64,000 nucleotides of DNA from Actinospineispora spinosispora DSM 44797 (GCF_000429025.1 NZ_AUBB01000021.1:186001-250000); one strand, 5' to 3'; numbered from the stretch's first letter, positions 34,686 through 44,389 are shown. A program made the numbers and translations. The notes: a model not told the origin generated them from the letters alone.

Positions 34686-35480
34686 ATGACCCGTCAGGCC
34701 ACGATGGCCGACTTTCCCGGCGTGCGCGCGCTGCGTCAGATCGGCAATCTCGCGACCCTGGCCTGGCTGGTGCTGCGGTCGCTGCCCCGGCGTCCGTTCC
34801 AGTGGCGCGAGTTCCTGCAGCAGGCGTGGTTGTTCGCCTCGGTCACGATTCTGCCGACCGCGCTGGTGGCGATTCCGTTCGGCGCGGTCATCGCGCTGCA
34901 GCTCGGGTCGCTGACCCAGCAGATCGGCGCACAGTCGTTCACCGGAGCGGCCAGCGCGCTGGCCATCGTGCAGCAGGCCAGCCCACTGGTCACCGCGTTG
35001 CTGGTGGCGGGTGCCGGTGGCTCCGCGATGTGCGCCGACCTCGGCGCGCGGGTGATCCGGGAGGAGATCGACGCGCTGGAGGTACTCGGCGTCGATCCGG
35101 TACAGCGGTTGATCGTGCCGAGGGTGCTGGCGGCCATGGGCGTGTCGGTGCTGCTGAACGGACTCGTCAGCGTCGTCGGTGTGCTCGGTGGTTACTTCTT
35201 CAACGTGGTCATGCAGGGCGGTACCCCGGGCGCCTACCTGGCCAGCTTCAACGCACTCGCGCAGCTCCCCGACCTGTGGATCAGTGAGTTCAAGGCGCTG
35301 CTCTACGGGTTCGTCGCGGGTGTGGTGGCCGCCTACCGGGGGCTCAACCCCCGAGGCGGGCCCAAAGGCGTCGGCGACGCCGTGAACCAGGCAGTGGTGA
35401 TCACGTTCCTGCTGCTGTTCCTGATCAACCTCATTCTCACCGGCATTTACCTGCAGGTCGTCCCCCCGAAGGCGCTCTGA
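34686..35480 (+). CDS. yrbE4A: Mce transporter permease YrbE4A
   Basis: 264 residues from the ATG at 34686 with GGGAG upstream. MlaE-family permease with five or six membrane spans: PTALVAIPFGAVIALQLGSL, the conserved cytoplasmic segment GAGGSAMCADLGARVIREEI-DALEVLGVDP and the final YRGLNPRGGPKGVG. With YrbE4B it forms the inner-membrane channel of the Mce lipid importer. The YrbE gene pair followed by six mce genes is the canonical order. Confidence 0.92.
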   Translation: MTRQATMADFPGVRALRQIGNLATLAWLVLRSLPRRPFQWREFLQQAWLFASVTILPTALVAIPFGAVIALQLGSLTQQIGAQSFTGAASALAIVQQASPLVTALLVAGAGGSAMCADLGARVIREEIDALEVLGVDPVQRLIVPRVLAAMGVSVLLNGLVSVVGVLGGYFFNVVMQGGTPGAYLASFNALAQLPDLWISEFKALLYGFVAGVVAAYRGLNPRGGPKGVGDAVNQAVVITFLLLFLINLILTGIYLQVVPPKAL

Positions 35481-35484
35481 TCCG

Positions 35485-36369
35485 ATGACTCGTCCCACCC
35501 CCGTCGTCTCCCCGATCGTTCCGCCGTCCCGTAGGTCGCTCAGCGCGATCGCGGCGCGCGCGATCGACGAGCGCGGCACCGCACTGGCCGACGTCGGCTG
35601 GCAGCTGGCCTTCTACGGCCGCACCGCCGCGTCGGCGCCACGTGCCATCCGCCGCTACCCGAGGGAGACCCTGCGCCTGCTGTCCGAGGTGTGCTTCGGC
35701 ACCGGCGGGCTCGCGGTCATCGGTGGAACGCTCGGCGTCATGGTCGGCATGACCTTCTTCACCGGCGCGGTGGTCGGCCTGCAGGGTTACTCCGCGCTGG
35801 AGCAGCTCGGCACGGCCGCGCTCACCGGGTTCATCTCGGCTTACTTCAACACCCGCGAGGTGGCCCCGCTCTCGGCGGGGCTCGCGTTGTCCGCGACGGT
35901 CGGCTGCGGTTTCACCGCTCAGCTCGGCGCCATGCGCATCTCGGACGAGATCGACGCGCTCGAGGTGATGGCGGTGCAGAGCCTGCCGTACCTGGTCACC
36001 ACGAGGGTCATCGCGGGTTTCGCCGCCGTCATCCCGCTGTACGTGGTGGGCCTGCTGGCCTCGTACCTCGCGTCCCGTCAGGTCACCATCTGGTTCTACG
36101 GCCAGTCGGGTGGCACCTACGACCACTACTTCCACCTGTTCCTGCCGCCGGGCGACGTGCTCTGGTCGTTCCTCAAGGTGATGGTGTTCGCCCTGGTCGT
36201 GATCCTGTCGCACTGCTACTACGGCTATACCGCTCGCGGCGGGCCCGCCGGTGTCGGTGTGGCGGTCGGACGGGCGGTGCGCACGTCGATCGTCCTGGTC
36301 GCCTTCACCGACTTCTTCCTCAGCCTGGCCATCTGGGGTTCCAGCACGACTGTTCGGATCGGCGGATGA
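35485..36369 (+). CDS. yrbE4B: Mce transporter permease YrbE4B
   Basis: 294 residues, 4 bp after yrbE4A. MlaE-family permease with GTLGVMVGMTFFTGAVVGLQ, LGAMRISDEIDALEVMAVQS and the C-terminal YGYTARGGPAGVGVAVGRAV. It is the partner of YrbE4A. The stop overlaps the start of mceA (ATGA). Confidence 0.92.
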   Translation: MTRPTPVVSPIVPPSRRSLSAIAARAIDERGTALADVGWQLAFYGRTAASAPRAIRRYPRETLRLLSEVCFGTGGLAVIGGTLGVMVGMTFFTGAVVGLQGYSALEQLGTAALTGFISAYFNTREVAPLSAGLALSATVGCGFTAQLGAMRISDEIDALEVMAVQSLPYLVTTRVIAGFAAVIPLYVVGLLASYLASRQVTIWFYGQSGGTYDHYFHLFLPPGDVLWSFLKVMVFALVVILSHCYYGYTARGGPAGVGVAVGRAVRTSIVLVAFTDFFLSLAIWGSSTTVRIGG

Positions 36370-37676
36370 TCGGCTACTCGCCCGAGGAGCGGCGCCGCTA
36401 CCAGGTACTGGGTGTCATCTTCCTGGCGGTCATGGTCGCATTCGTGGCGGTGACCGTCGGCATCTACCGCAAGGCGTTCACTCCGGCGGTGATGGTGACC
36501 CTACAGGCCGAGCGCATCGGCACCCAGCTGATCGCCGGCGCCGACGTGAAGGTGCGCGGGGTCCGGGTCGGAGAGGTCCGGTCCGTCTCGACCAGCGCGT
36601 CCGGCGCCTCGGCACAGCTGGCGCTGGATCCCGACTCGGTACAGCTCGTCCCGGCCAACGTGACCGCGCGCCTGCTGCCCAAGACGCTGTTCGGCGAGCG
36701 CTACGTCGACCTGTCCATCCCGGCCCGTCCGGCGCCACCGATCACCGCCGGTGCGGTCATTCCTCCCGATCGCTCCAGCTCGGCGATCGAGGTGGCGCAA
36801 GTGATGGACCACCTGTTGCCGACGTTGGAGGCCGTGCGGCCCGCCCAGCTGGCGAGCACGCTCGGCGCCCTGTCCCAGGCGCTGCACGGGCGGGGCACGA
36901 CGCTCGGCACGACCCTGGTCGGGCTCGACACCTACCTGAAGGGCGTCAATCCGGCGGTGCCCGCGGTCCTCGCGTCGCTGAGCGACCTGCGGCCGGTCAC
37001 CGACACCTACTCCGACGCGGCGCCCCAGCTGTTCGGTGGGCTCGCCGACCTGGGCACGACCAGCCAGACGTTCCTCGACATGCGGGACGACCTGCGGCGC
37101 ATGCTCCTCGGCATCACCGACGCATCCGGTGACCTGACCGACTTCCTCGACGAGAACCAGGAGAACCTGGTGGCGCTGAGTGCCTCGGCCCGCCCCACAC
37201 TGGAGATCTTCGCCCGCTACTCGCCCGAGTTCCCGTGCGTCTTCCGGCAGATGGTGACCGGCATCCCCCGCGCGGAGGCGGTGTTCGGGAAGGGCTCGAC
37301 ACATCCGGAGCAGGGGCGCTACACGATCGAGGTCACCGCGAGCCGGGGGAAGTACCTCCCGGGTGTCGACACCCCGATCAACGCCGACGACCGTGGCCCT
37401 CGGTGCTACAGCCAGACACCGACCGCGCCGCAGTACGCACCCGGCGGACCGCTCAAGGACGGCGCGCGTAAGCCTCCGGCCGCGTCGAACCAGCCCGATC
37501 CGAGCCTCGGCGGCCTGCTCGGGCTGAGCACCGACGACACGTCGAAGGGGGTCACGAGCCCACCGCCCGCCGACCGGCAGGCGCTCGTGCCGCTGCTCGG
37601 CGGTGACGGGTCCGCCGGGCCCTCGGGCTCGGGCGGGCCCGGCTTCCTCGGCCCGCTGGACGGTGGTGACCGGTGA
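36366..37676 (+). CDS. mce4A: Mce-family substrate-binding protein A
   Basis: 436 residues: one N-terminal membrane anchor (about 14-35), an MlaD domain (about 40-118, with GADVKVRGVRVGEV and LLPKTLFGERYVDL), a long helical region and a Pro/Gly-rich tail from about residue 360. It forms part of the periplasmic hexameric tunnel that moves lipid to YrbE. First of six mce genes joined by 4-nt overlaps; the number 4 is assigned from the steroid/KstR context. Confidence 0.9.
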   Translation: MIGYSPEERRRYQVLGVIFLAVMVAFVAVTVGIYRKAFTPAVMVTLQAERIGTQLIAGADVKVRGVRVGEVRSVSTSASGASAQLALDPDSVQLVPANVTARLLPKTLFGERYVDLSIPARPAPPITAGAVIPPDRSSSAIEVAQVMDHLLPTLEAVRPAQLASTLGALSQALHGRGTTLGTTLVGLDTYLKGVNPAVPAVLASLSDLRPVTDTYSDAAPQLFGGLADLGTTSQTFLDMRDDLRRMLLGITDASGDLTDFLDENQENLVALSASARPTLEIFARYSPEFPCVFRQMVTGIPRAEAVFGKGSTHPEQGRYTIEVTASRGKYLPGVDTPINADDRGPRCYSQTPTAPQYAPGGPLKDGARKPPAASNQPDPSLGGLLGLSTDDTSKGVTSPPPADRQALVPLLGGDGSAGPSGSGGPGFLGPLDGGDR

Positions 37677-38713
37677 GAAGCGTGCTGGGACCCTCGATCA
37701 AGCTGGGGATCTTCGCGGTGGTGACCGTGTTGCTGACCGGAGTGCTCGCGGCCACGATCGCGAACACGAACTTCAGCTCGTCGAACGGCTACACGGCGAT
37801 GTTCACCGACGCGTCGGGGCTGCAGACCGGTGACGACGTGCGCATGCGGGGGGTCAAGATCGGTCAGGTGACCTCGCTCGAGGTCGCCGGTGGCCAGTAC
37901 GCGGCGGTGGGGTTCGACGTCGACTCGGCCCGGTCCCTGCCCGCGACGGTGCGTGCCACCATCAAGTACCGCAACCTGATCGGCCAGCGGTATCTGTCGC
38001 TCGACGCGGGCGCCCCGGCCGGTCCGACGCCGGCGAGACTGGCGACGGGCGCCACGATCCCGCTGGCCCGGACCCAGCCGGCGTTGAACCTGACAGACCT
38101 GTTCAACGGCTTCCAGCCACTGTTCCGGGCGCTCAACCCGGCCGACGTCAACCAGCTCTCCTACGAGATCATCCAGGTCTTCCAGGGTGAGGGTGCGACC
38201 GTCGAGGGTCTGTTGGGCACCACGGCGGCGCTGACGAACACGTTGGCGGACCGTGACCAGGTGATCGGCAGGGTCGTGGACAACCTGAACACGGTCATCG
38301 GCAACGTCAGCGCACACTCACCGCAGCTCGACCAGATGATCGACACGCTGCAGCTCCTGGTCAGCGGACTGGCACGGGATCGTGAGCCGATCGGCTCCGC
38401 GGTCAGCGCCATCGGCGACCTGACGAAGACGACGGCCGGTCTGGTCGGGCCCGCGCGGGCGCCGCTGGAGGCGGACATCGCGGCCCTCGGGCAGCTGAGC
38501 GGCACACTGAACGACAACTCTCCGGTTGTCGACAAAGCACTGGTGGAGTGGGGGCCGAAGTTGGAGAGGCTGACCCGCACGGTCGGCTACGGCAGCTGGT
38601 TCAACTTCTACCTCTGCCAGATATCCGGTCAGGTATCGGTGTCCTCGATCGGCATCACGCTGCCGATCTACCCGCTGCCCGCGACCCAGCGTCCGGTGCG
38701 GTGCGGCCCATGA
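37673..38713 (+). CDS. mce4B: Mce-family protein B
   Basis: 346 residues from a GTG within the mceA stop (GTGA). N-terminal anchor IFAVVTVLLTGVLAATIANT, MlaD domain with GDDVRMRGVKIGQV and YRNLIGQRYLSLDAG, then coiled helical Mce domain. The C-terminus carries the two conserved cysteines (FYLCQISGQ and RPVRCGP). Subunit of the Mce tunnel. Confidence 0.9.
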   Translation: MRSVLGPSIKLGIFAVVTVLLTGVLAATIANTNFSSSNGYTAMFTDASGLQTGDDVRMRGVKIGQVTSLEVAGGQYAAVGFDVDSARSLPATVRATIKYRNLIGQRYLSLDAGAPAGPTPARLATGATIPLARTQPALNLTDLFNGFQPLFRALNPADVNQLSYEIIQVFQGEGATVEGLLGTTAALTNTLADRDQVIGRVVDNLNTVIGNVSAHSPQLDQMIDTLQLLVSGLARDREPIGSAVSAIGDLTKTTAGLVGPARAPLEADIAALGQLSGTLNDNSPVVDKALVEWGPKLERLTRTVGYGSWFNFYLCQISGQVSVSSIGITLPIYPLPATQRPVRCGP

Positions 38714-39750
38714 AGTCGCTGAAAGAACGTAACCAGGCCGTGGTCGGCGGTGTCACCCTCGTGCTGATCGTGGCGGTCGCGCTCGCCGCCTTCTATGCCG
38801 AGCGGTTGCCGTTCATCGGGAGCGCGGGTACCGAGTACACGGCCCAGTTCGCCGAGTCGGCGGGGCTGAGCGTCGACGACGAGGTGCGGGTCGCGGGCAT
38901 CCGGGTCGGCAAGGTCATGAAGGTCGGGTTGGACAAGGGTCGCGTCGTCGTCCGTTTCCGGGTCGACGGGGTTCGGGTGGGCGACCAGAGCCGGGTCGGC
39001 ATCGAGATCAAGACGCTGCTGGGGGAGAAGTTCCTCGCAGTGCTTCCCGCCGGTTCACGGGACCAGGACCCGGACACGGTGATCCCGGTCGCCCGCACAA
39101 GCACACCGTTCGAGATTCCGGACGCGTTCGGGCAGCTGAGCACCACGGTCGACCAGATCAACACCACCCAGCTGGCCCAGAGCTTCCGGGTGCTGGCCAC
39201 GACCTTCGCCAACACGCCGGACGAGTTCGGCAAGACCCTCGATGGGCTGTCGCGGCTGTCCGAGACCATCGCCTCGCGCGACCAGCAGCTCACCGCACTG
39301 CTGGCCAGCGCCAGCAACGTCAGCGGTGTGCTGGCCGGCCGCAACGAGCAGGTGGGCACGCTGCTCACGGACGGCTCGCGGCTGCTGGACGAGCTGAACC
39401 GGCGCAAGGACGCGATCAACACGTTGCTGGTCGGCACCCAGCGCCTCGCGGACGAGCTGCGCGGACTGGTGCAGGACAACCAGGACCAGCTCAACCCCGC
39501 GTTGGAGGAACTGGACGGGGTGACCAAGCTGCTGCAGCGCAATCAGGACGCGTTGTCCCACGGCGTCGCGGCGCTGGCCCCGTACGTGCGCGCCTCGAAC
39601 AACCTGGTCGGCAACGGACGGTGGTTCGACGGCGCCCTGTGCGGCCTGCTCTCGCCCACGATCAACGTGCAGGGTCTGCAGCTCAATCCCGGCACGTGTG
39701 GGCCGCCGGAGACCAAGGACGGACCACTGCCGTCAGGGGGTAGGAAGTGA
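38710..39750 (+). CDS. mce4C: Mce-family protein C
   Basis: 346 residues; the ATG at 38710 overlaps the mceB stop (ATGA). The N-terminal anchor VVGGVTLVLIVAVALAAFYA is followed by an MlaD domain (VDDEVRVAGIRVGKVMKVGL, IEIKTLLGEKFLAVLPAGS), a heptad-rich helical region and C-terminal Cys-containing segments. The open frame extends upstream to 38548, inside mceB, and is not used. Confidence 0.9.
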   Translation: MKSLKERNQAVVGGVTLVLIVAVALAAFYAERLPFIGSAGTEYTAQFAESAGLSVDDEVRVAGIRVGKVMKVGLDKGRVVVRFRVDGVRVGDQSRVGIEIKTLLGEKFLAVLPAGSRDQDPDTVIPVARTSTPFEIPDAFGQLSTTVDQINTTQLAQSFRVLATTFANTPDEFGKTLDGLSRLSETIASRDQQLTALLASASNVSGVLAGRNEQVGTLLTDGSRLLDELNRRKDAINTLLVGTQRLADELRGLVQDNQDQLNPALEELDGVTKLLQRNQDALSHGVAALAPYVRASNNLVGNGRWFDGALCGLLSPTINVQGLQLNPGTCGPPETKDGPLPSGGRK

Positions 39751-40907
39751 ACGCGGTCGAGACGCGGGGCACGAGCAGGACGACGGTGATGGCCGTCGTG
39801 TGTGTGGTCGCGCTGCTGGTGGCGGCCACCGGCTGGTGGCTGCTGCGTGCGCCGTCCGGCACCGTGATCACCGCCTACTTCGACCGGGCCGTCGGGTTGT
39901 ACGCGGGTTCGGACGTGCGAGTGCTGGGGGTCAAGGTCGGCAAGGTGACCGACGTGACGCCGGCGGGCTCGGTGGTGAGGGTGGCGCTGACCGTCGACGA
40001 CGAGTTCCCCATCCCGCCGAACGCGTCGGCGGCGGTCGTCGCCTCCAGCCTGGTGAGCGACCGGTACGTGCAGCTCACGCCGGCCTACGTCGATGGACCG
40101 GTGATGCGGTCCGGCACTGTGATTCCCCGGGAGCGCACCGAGACCCCGGTCGAGATCGACGAGCTGCTGCACAGCGTGAACCAGCTGTCGACCGCGCTGG
40201 GGCCGGACGGGGCCAACAAGACCGGTGCGTTGTCCGCCGCGGTCGACACCGCTGCCGCGAACCTACGCGGCAACGGGACCGACCTGAACGCCACGTTGAC
40301 ACGGCTGGGCGCGCTGGCCGGGACGCTGTCGCACTCGCGGGGTGACCTGTTCGCCACGATCGACAACCTGAACAAGTTCACCGGGACGCTGGCCGAGAGC
40401 GACGCGCAGGTGCGCGACTTCCAGAGCAGGCTGGCCGCGGTGAGCTCGAACCTGGGTTCACAGAGCGACCAGGTCGGTCACACGCTGGACTCGCTCGCCG
40501 GTGCGCTCGGGCGGGTCAACGACTTCGTCGGGGAGAACCGTGAGCTGGTGTCGTCCAACGTGCATCGACTGACCGGGATCACCAGGGCGCTGGCCGACGA
40601 GAAGAAGGCGCTCAGCGAGGTGATCGACGTCGCCCCGCTCGGGGCGTCCAACTTCCTCGGTTCCTACGACGCGGCGTCCGGTTCCGTCGCGGTGCGCCTC
40701 GCGGTCGACGAGTTCGGCCTGACCCCCGACATGCTGGTGTGCACGATCCTGCAGCGCTACACCCCGGACTCGGTGCCCTCCCTGCTGCGCGACGGTTGCG
40801 TGCGGACAGCCCAGGGGCTGGACAAGCTGCTTCCCCTCCCCACAGTGGGTCAGACGCTCGGAGACCTGCAGAAGGGCGCGCTGCCGTTGCCGGGAGGAAC
40901 CCGATGA
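39747..40907 (+). CDS. mce4D: Mce-family protein D
   Basis: 386 residues from a GTG within the mceC stop (GTGA). Anchor TTVMAVVCVVALLVAATGWW, MlaD domain (GSDVRVLGVKVGKVTDVTPA, VVASSLVSDRYVQLTPAY), then the Mce helical domain. The C-terminus contains MLVCTILQRY and LLRDGC cysteines. Confidence 0.9.
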   Translation: MNAVETRGTSRTTVMAVVCVVALLVAATGWWLLRAPSGTVITAYFDRAVGLYAGSDVRVLGVKVGKVTDVTPAGSVVRVALTVDDEFPIPPNASAAVVASSLVSDRYVQLTPAYVDGPVMRSGTVIPRERTETPVEIDELLHSVNQLSTALGPDGANKTGALSAAVDTAAANLRGNGTDLNATLTRLGALAGTLSHSRGDLFATIDNLNKFTGTLAESDAQVRDFQSRLAAVSSNLGSQSDQVGHTLDSLAGALGRVNDFVGENRELVSSNVHRLTGITRALADEKKALSEVIDVAPLGASNFLGSYDAASGSVAVRLAVDEFGLTPDMLVCTILQRYTPDSVPSLLRDGCVRTAQGLDKLLPLPTVGQTLGDLQKGALPLPGGTR

Positions 40908-42079
40908 AGCTTCGGTCGCGCACGTCCCGGATACGTGCCGGGATGGTGCTGTTATCGGTGTTGCCGCTGATCGCGAGCTGTGGTCAGGCGGGTCTGTACG
41001 GTGCTCCGCTCCCCGGCGGCGCGGACCTGGGCGACCGTCCTTACCGGGTGGTCGCCCAGTTCGGCGACGTTCTCGATCTGGTCCCGCAGGCAAGCGTGCG
41101 GCTCAACGACGTTCCGATCGGCAAGGTGGACGAGGTGAACCTCGCGCCGGACGGCTCGGTCGCGCTGGTGACCCTGCTGATCAACGGCGATGTGACGCTG
41201 CCCGCCACCTCGCGTGCCGAGCTGCGTTCCGCGAGCCTGCTCGGTGAGAAGTTCGTCGAGCTGGAAGCGCCGAAGGGAGCCGAAGCCTCCGGGCGGCTCC
41301 GCGACGGCGCGGTCATTCCGATCAGCGGAACGCGCCGCTACCCGGAGGTGGAAGAGGTCTTCGGGGCCCTATCGCTGCTGCTCAACGGTGGTGGGCTCGG
41401 CCAGCTGCAGGACGTCATCCGGGAGGTCAACGCGACGACGACCGGGAACGAGCCGCAACTGCGGGACCTGTTGAGCCAGATCGGACGGTTCACCGGCCAG
41501 CTCAACGCCCAGCGGGACACGATCGTGCGTGCCATCGACGGGCTCGACCGGCTGTCGGTCACGCTCGCCGGGCAGACCGGGAACATCAACACCACCCTGG
41601 ACAAGCTCGGACCCGGGCTGGCGGTGCTCGAGGAGCAGCGCACCGAACTCGTCGACATGCTCAAGTCGCTGGACACGTTGTCCGGGGTCGCCGTCGACAC
41701 GGTGAACCGCAGCCGCGACGACGTGCTCGCCGACCTGCGGGCGCTGCGGCCGACCCTTCGTCAGCTGGCGAAGTCGGGCAACGACATCCCCAACTCGCTG
41801 CAGATCCTCCTCACCTTCCCGTACCCGGACTACGCCATGAAGTCGCTCAAGGGCGACTTCTTCAACGCGGACGTCAAGGTGGATCTCGACCTCAGCTCGA
41901 CGCTGGGCAACCTGATCCGCGCCGGACAGCCGATCGTCCCCATTCCGGGCACTCCGGCACAGCCGCTGCCCAGCGTGCTCGGGAACCTTCTCCCGGCATC
42001 TCCGACGAAGCCCGAGGACCCCGACACACCACCGTCGGACATCACCGGACTGCTGTCGCCGCTCACCGGAGGCCGCTGA
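40904..42079 (+). CDS. mce4E: Mce-family lipoprotein E (LprN-like)
   Basis: 391 residues; the ATG at 40904 overlaps the mceD stop. The signal peptide ends in a lipobox LIASC with Cys26 as the lipidation site, as expected for the fifth mce gene. The MlaD domain has VRLNDVPIGKVDEVNLAPDG and LRSASLLGEKFVELEAPKG. The tail is Pro/Asp-rich. It anchors the Mce tunnel in the membrane. Confidence 0.92.
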   Translation: MKLRSRTSRIRAGMVLLSVLPLIASCGQAGLYGAPLPGGADLGDRPYRVVAQFGDVLDLVPQASVRLNDVPIGKVDEVNLAPDGSVALVTLLINGDVTLPATSRAELRSASLLGEKFVELEAPKGAEASGRLRDGAVIPISGTRRYPEVEEVFGALSLLLNGGGLGQLQDVIREVNATTTGNEPQLRDLLSQIGRFTGQLNAQRDTIVRAIDGLDRLSVTLAGQTGNINTTLDKLGPGLAVLEEQRTELVDMLKSLDTLSGVAVDTVNRSRDDVLADLRALRPTLRQLAKSGNDIPNSLQILLTFPYPDYAMKSLKGDFFNADVKVDLDLSSTLGNLIRAGQPIVPIPGTPAQPLPSVLGNLLPASPTKPEDPDTPPSDITGLLSPLTGGR

Positions 42080-43188
42080 TGCTGACTCGCCGCATCAAGA
42101 TCCAGCTGATGCTGTTCGCCCTCATCGCGGTGGTGGGCATCGCCTACACGGGAGTCAGCTACGTCGGCCTCGACCGCTACTTCGGCGGCGGTGGCTACCG
42201 GGTCACCGCCGAGCTGGCCGATTCGGGCGGGATCTTCACCAACGCCGAGGTGACGTACCGCGGTGTCGCGGTCGGCCAGGTCACAGCGCTGCGGCTGAGC
42301 CCAGACGGTGTGACGGCCGAGTTGAACATCGAACACAGCGCGCCCCCGATCCCGGCCGACACCCGTGCGGTGGTGGCGGACCGCTCCGCCATCGGTGAGC
42401 AGACGGTGGACCTGCGCCCCGAACACGACACCGGACCGTTCCTGCGAGCAGGCTCGGTCATCCCGAGGGAACACACCGCGCTGCCACCTCGGCCCTCCGA
42501 CGTGCTGACGAACGTGGACCAGCTGGTGTCGAGCGTCCCGACCGACTCGCTGCGCACCGTGGTCGCTGAGCTGGGCGCGGGGTTCGCGAACACCGGGCCC
42601 GCGATGCGACAGCTGATCGACGGCGCCGGTGCGTTCATCAAGACCGCGAACGAACACCTACCGCAGACGGTGGCTCTGGCGAACAACGCACAGACCGTGC
42701 TGCGGACGCAACGGCAGCAGAGCGGCGACATCCGGACGTTCAGCCGAGGCCTGCAGCAGATCGCCGCGCAGCTGAAGAAGTCCGATCCGGACCTGCGCAC
42801 GGTGATCACCGACTCGTCGGAGACGGCCGACCAGGTGCAGTGGGTGGTGCGTGAGGTCGGCCCGCCACTCGCGGACGTCGTGTCCAACTCGCTGGAACTG
42901 ACCCGGGTGGCGGAGCCGCGCTCCGCGGCACTGAAACAGCTGTTCGTGTCGCTGCCCATGGTCACCATGATCGGACCGACGCTCGCCCCGGACGGTCGGG
43001 GCCACCTCGGGCTGGTGCTGAACATCTACGATCCGCCGCCCTGCGAGAAGGGCTACGAGGGAACCGACAAGCGCCGCGCGGACGACCTGAGCCCGGGCAA
43101 GCCGCTCAAGAAGGTGCACTGCGCGGAGCCCAAGGGCAGCCCCACGAACGTTCGTGGCTCACAGAACGCGCCGACTCCGGGACACTAG
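42079..43188 (+). CDS. mce4F: Mce-family protein F
   Basis: 369 residues starting in the mceE stop (TGATG). Anchor IQLMLFALIAVVGIAYTGVS, MlaD domain (FTNAEVTYRGVAVGQVTALR, VVADRSAIGEQTVDLRP), helical domain with many Gln/Arg heptads and a C-terminal YDPPPCEKGYEG segment. It closes the operon: no mce-associated (mas/mam) genes follow, and a terminator-like hairpin is found 17 bp downstream. Confidence 0.92.
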   Translation: MLTRRIKIQLMLFALIAVVGIAYTGVSYVGLDRYFGGGGYRVTAELADSGGIFTNAEVTYRGVAVGQVTALRLSPDGVTAELNIEHSAPPIPADTRAVVADRSAIGEQTVDLRPEHDTGPFLRAGSVIPREHTALPPRPSDVLTNVDQLVSSVPTDSLRTVVAELGAGFANTGPAMRQLIDGAGAFIKTANEHLPQTVALANNAQTVLRTQRQQSGDIRTFSRGLQQIAAQLKKSDPDLRTVITDSSETADQVQWVVREVGPPLADVVSNSLELTRVAEPRSAALKQLFVSLPMVTMIGPTLAPDGRGHLGLVLNIYDPPPCEKGYEGTDKRRADDLSPGKPLKKVHCAEPKGSPTNVRGSQNAPTPGH

Positions 43189-43204
43189 CCACCGGTCCGC
43201 GTCG

Positions 43205-43235
43205 CACCGGGGTGCCGTGACGAGGCATCCCGGTG
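43205..43235. terminator. Hairpin terminator after the mce operon
   Basis: CACCGGGGTGCC (43205-43216) pairs with GGCATCCCGGTG (43224-43235), one G-T pair in 12, with a 7-nt loop. It lies between the convergent mceF and TPR genes. Confidence 0.75.
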
Positions 43236-43248
43236 TTCGGGTCCGGCG

Positions 43249-43845
43249 TCAGCCGGAAGTCTCCATGGGGTCGATCGCGTGGGCGCGACGCAGCGTCGTC
43301 GCCGCGTCCTTGGTCGCCAGGCGTGCCTCGGCGAGCAGCTCGGGGTCGTAGGTCTGTTTGAAGAGCATGTGCGCCGCGTCGGCCAGGTTCTTGAGGTAGC
43401 TGGCGTGATCGGGGTGGTCGGTGGACGAGGTGGCCACGGCGAGGCGCGCCATGTCGACCGCCTCGGTCAGCAGCACCAGGTTTCGGGTTCGCCCGAACAG
43501 CCGCTGCAACGCATTGCCGAGGTTGTTGACGCGAACCGCGTAGCTGGCGTGGTCGCTCGGAGTGGCCGTCACCGCTGTGCGTCCCACCTCGACGGCCTCC
43601 TCCAGCACCCTGAGGTCGCCGGTCTGCTGGAACAGCCGTTGCAACGCGGCACCCAGGTTGTTGAGCGCGGTGGCGTGCTCCGCGTGCTCCGCGGGAACCG
43701 TGATCACCGCGCGACGGTAGGAGCTGACCGCGTCACGCAGAGCCGCGACGTTCTTCGTCTGTTCGAACTGGCCGACGAGGTCGTTCGCGTGAGTGATGGC
43801 GATCTGGCCCTCGATGAGGTCGCCCTTGCGTAGCCGTCGGGACAT
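43249..43845 (-). CDS. Small TPR-repeat protein
   Basis: 198 residues from the ATG at 43845; a GTG at 43896 would add 17. Four imperfect tetratricopeptide-like units of about 43 residues repeat the pattern LNNLGAALQRLF-QTGDLRVLEEAVE: VNNLGNALQRLFGRTRNLVL, LKNLADAAHMLFKQTYDPEL and so on. This TPR type usually belongs to large actinobacterial signalling proteins with CHAT or NB-ARC domains; here it stands alone. No signal peptide or catalytic domain is visible. Function unknown; a protein-binding scaffold is likely. Confidence 0.65.
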   Translation of the reverse strand: MSRRLRKGDLIEGQIAITHANDLVGQFEQTKNVAALRDAVSSYRRAVITVPAEHAEHATALNNLGAALQRLFQQTGDLRVLEEAVEVGRTAVTATPSDHASYAVRVNNLGNALQRLFGRTRNLVLLTEAVDMARLAVATSSTDHPDHASYLKNLADAAHMLFKQTYDPELLAEARLATKDAATTLRRAHAIDPMETSG

Positions 43846-43928
43846 GGCCGGACGCCGCGGCCTGTCGCGGTCCGCCGGGTGCCTCAGTTTCCACACGGGT
43901 CGTGCACCTGCCCTCCCTTAACTGCTAC

Positions 43929-44355
43929 TTACATTTCTACGTGAACCGCGGCGCCGGGGTCGGGGCGACCGCCCTTCATGGTCAACGCGAGTGCGACTCC
44001 GCCGAAGGCGACCAGGCTGGATATGTAGAGGCCGTTGTTGTATGTGGTGATCAACACACTGTTGTGCAGCGCCTGGTACATGCCCAGTAGGCCGGGGCGC
44101 CCTGGTCGGCGGCGCCGGAGACCTGGGGGAGTGCTTGGGCTCCGCTGTCGAGCAGCGCGCCGCGGTCGTTGATCAGCTGCGCGGTCGCCGACGTGCCCAG
44201 CGTGCCGATACCGGCGACGGCGGCGGCGGCGGCGCGCGGGTCACGGTCGTGTCCGGGGTCATGGACGCCATGAGATGCAGGCCGTGGCCGAGCACACACA
44301 GCCAGAGGATTGGGGTGATGAGCATGACGGAGTTCTGGTCGATCGTCGTGGTCAT
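43929..44355 (-). pseudogene. Remnant of an MFS drug exporter (C-terminal part)
   Basis: The minus strand reads MTTTIDQNSVMLITPILWLC from 44355. In a shifted frame it has ATAQLINDRGALLDSGAQAL, and after another shift GLLGMYQALHNSVLITTYN, NNGLYISSLVAFGGVALAL and TMKGGRPDPG, ending in TAA at 43929. This matches the C-terminal membrane spans of 14-TM MFS exporters; the other spans are deleted. At least two frameshifts are present. It lies divergent from an intact TetR gene that probably once controlled it. Confidence 0.7.
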
Positions 44356-44371
44356 AGCCGATCCCTCTTAA

Positions 44372-44389
44372 ACGGAGATATGTCTCCGT
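44372..44389. promoter_or_regulatory. TetR operator (palindrome)
   Basis: ACGGAGATATGTCTCCGT: perfect 7-bp arms around TATG, between the MFS remnant and the TetR gene at 44442. Confidence 0.75.
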
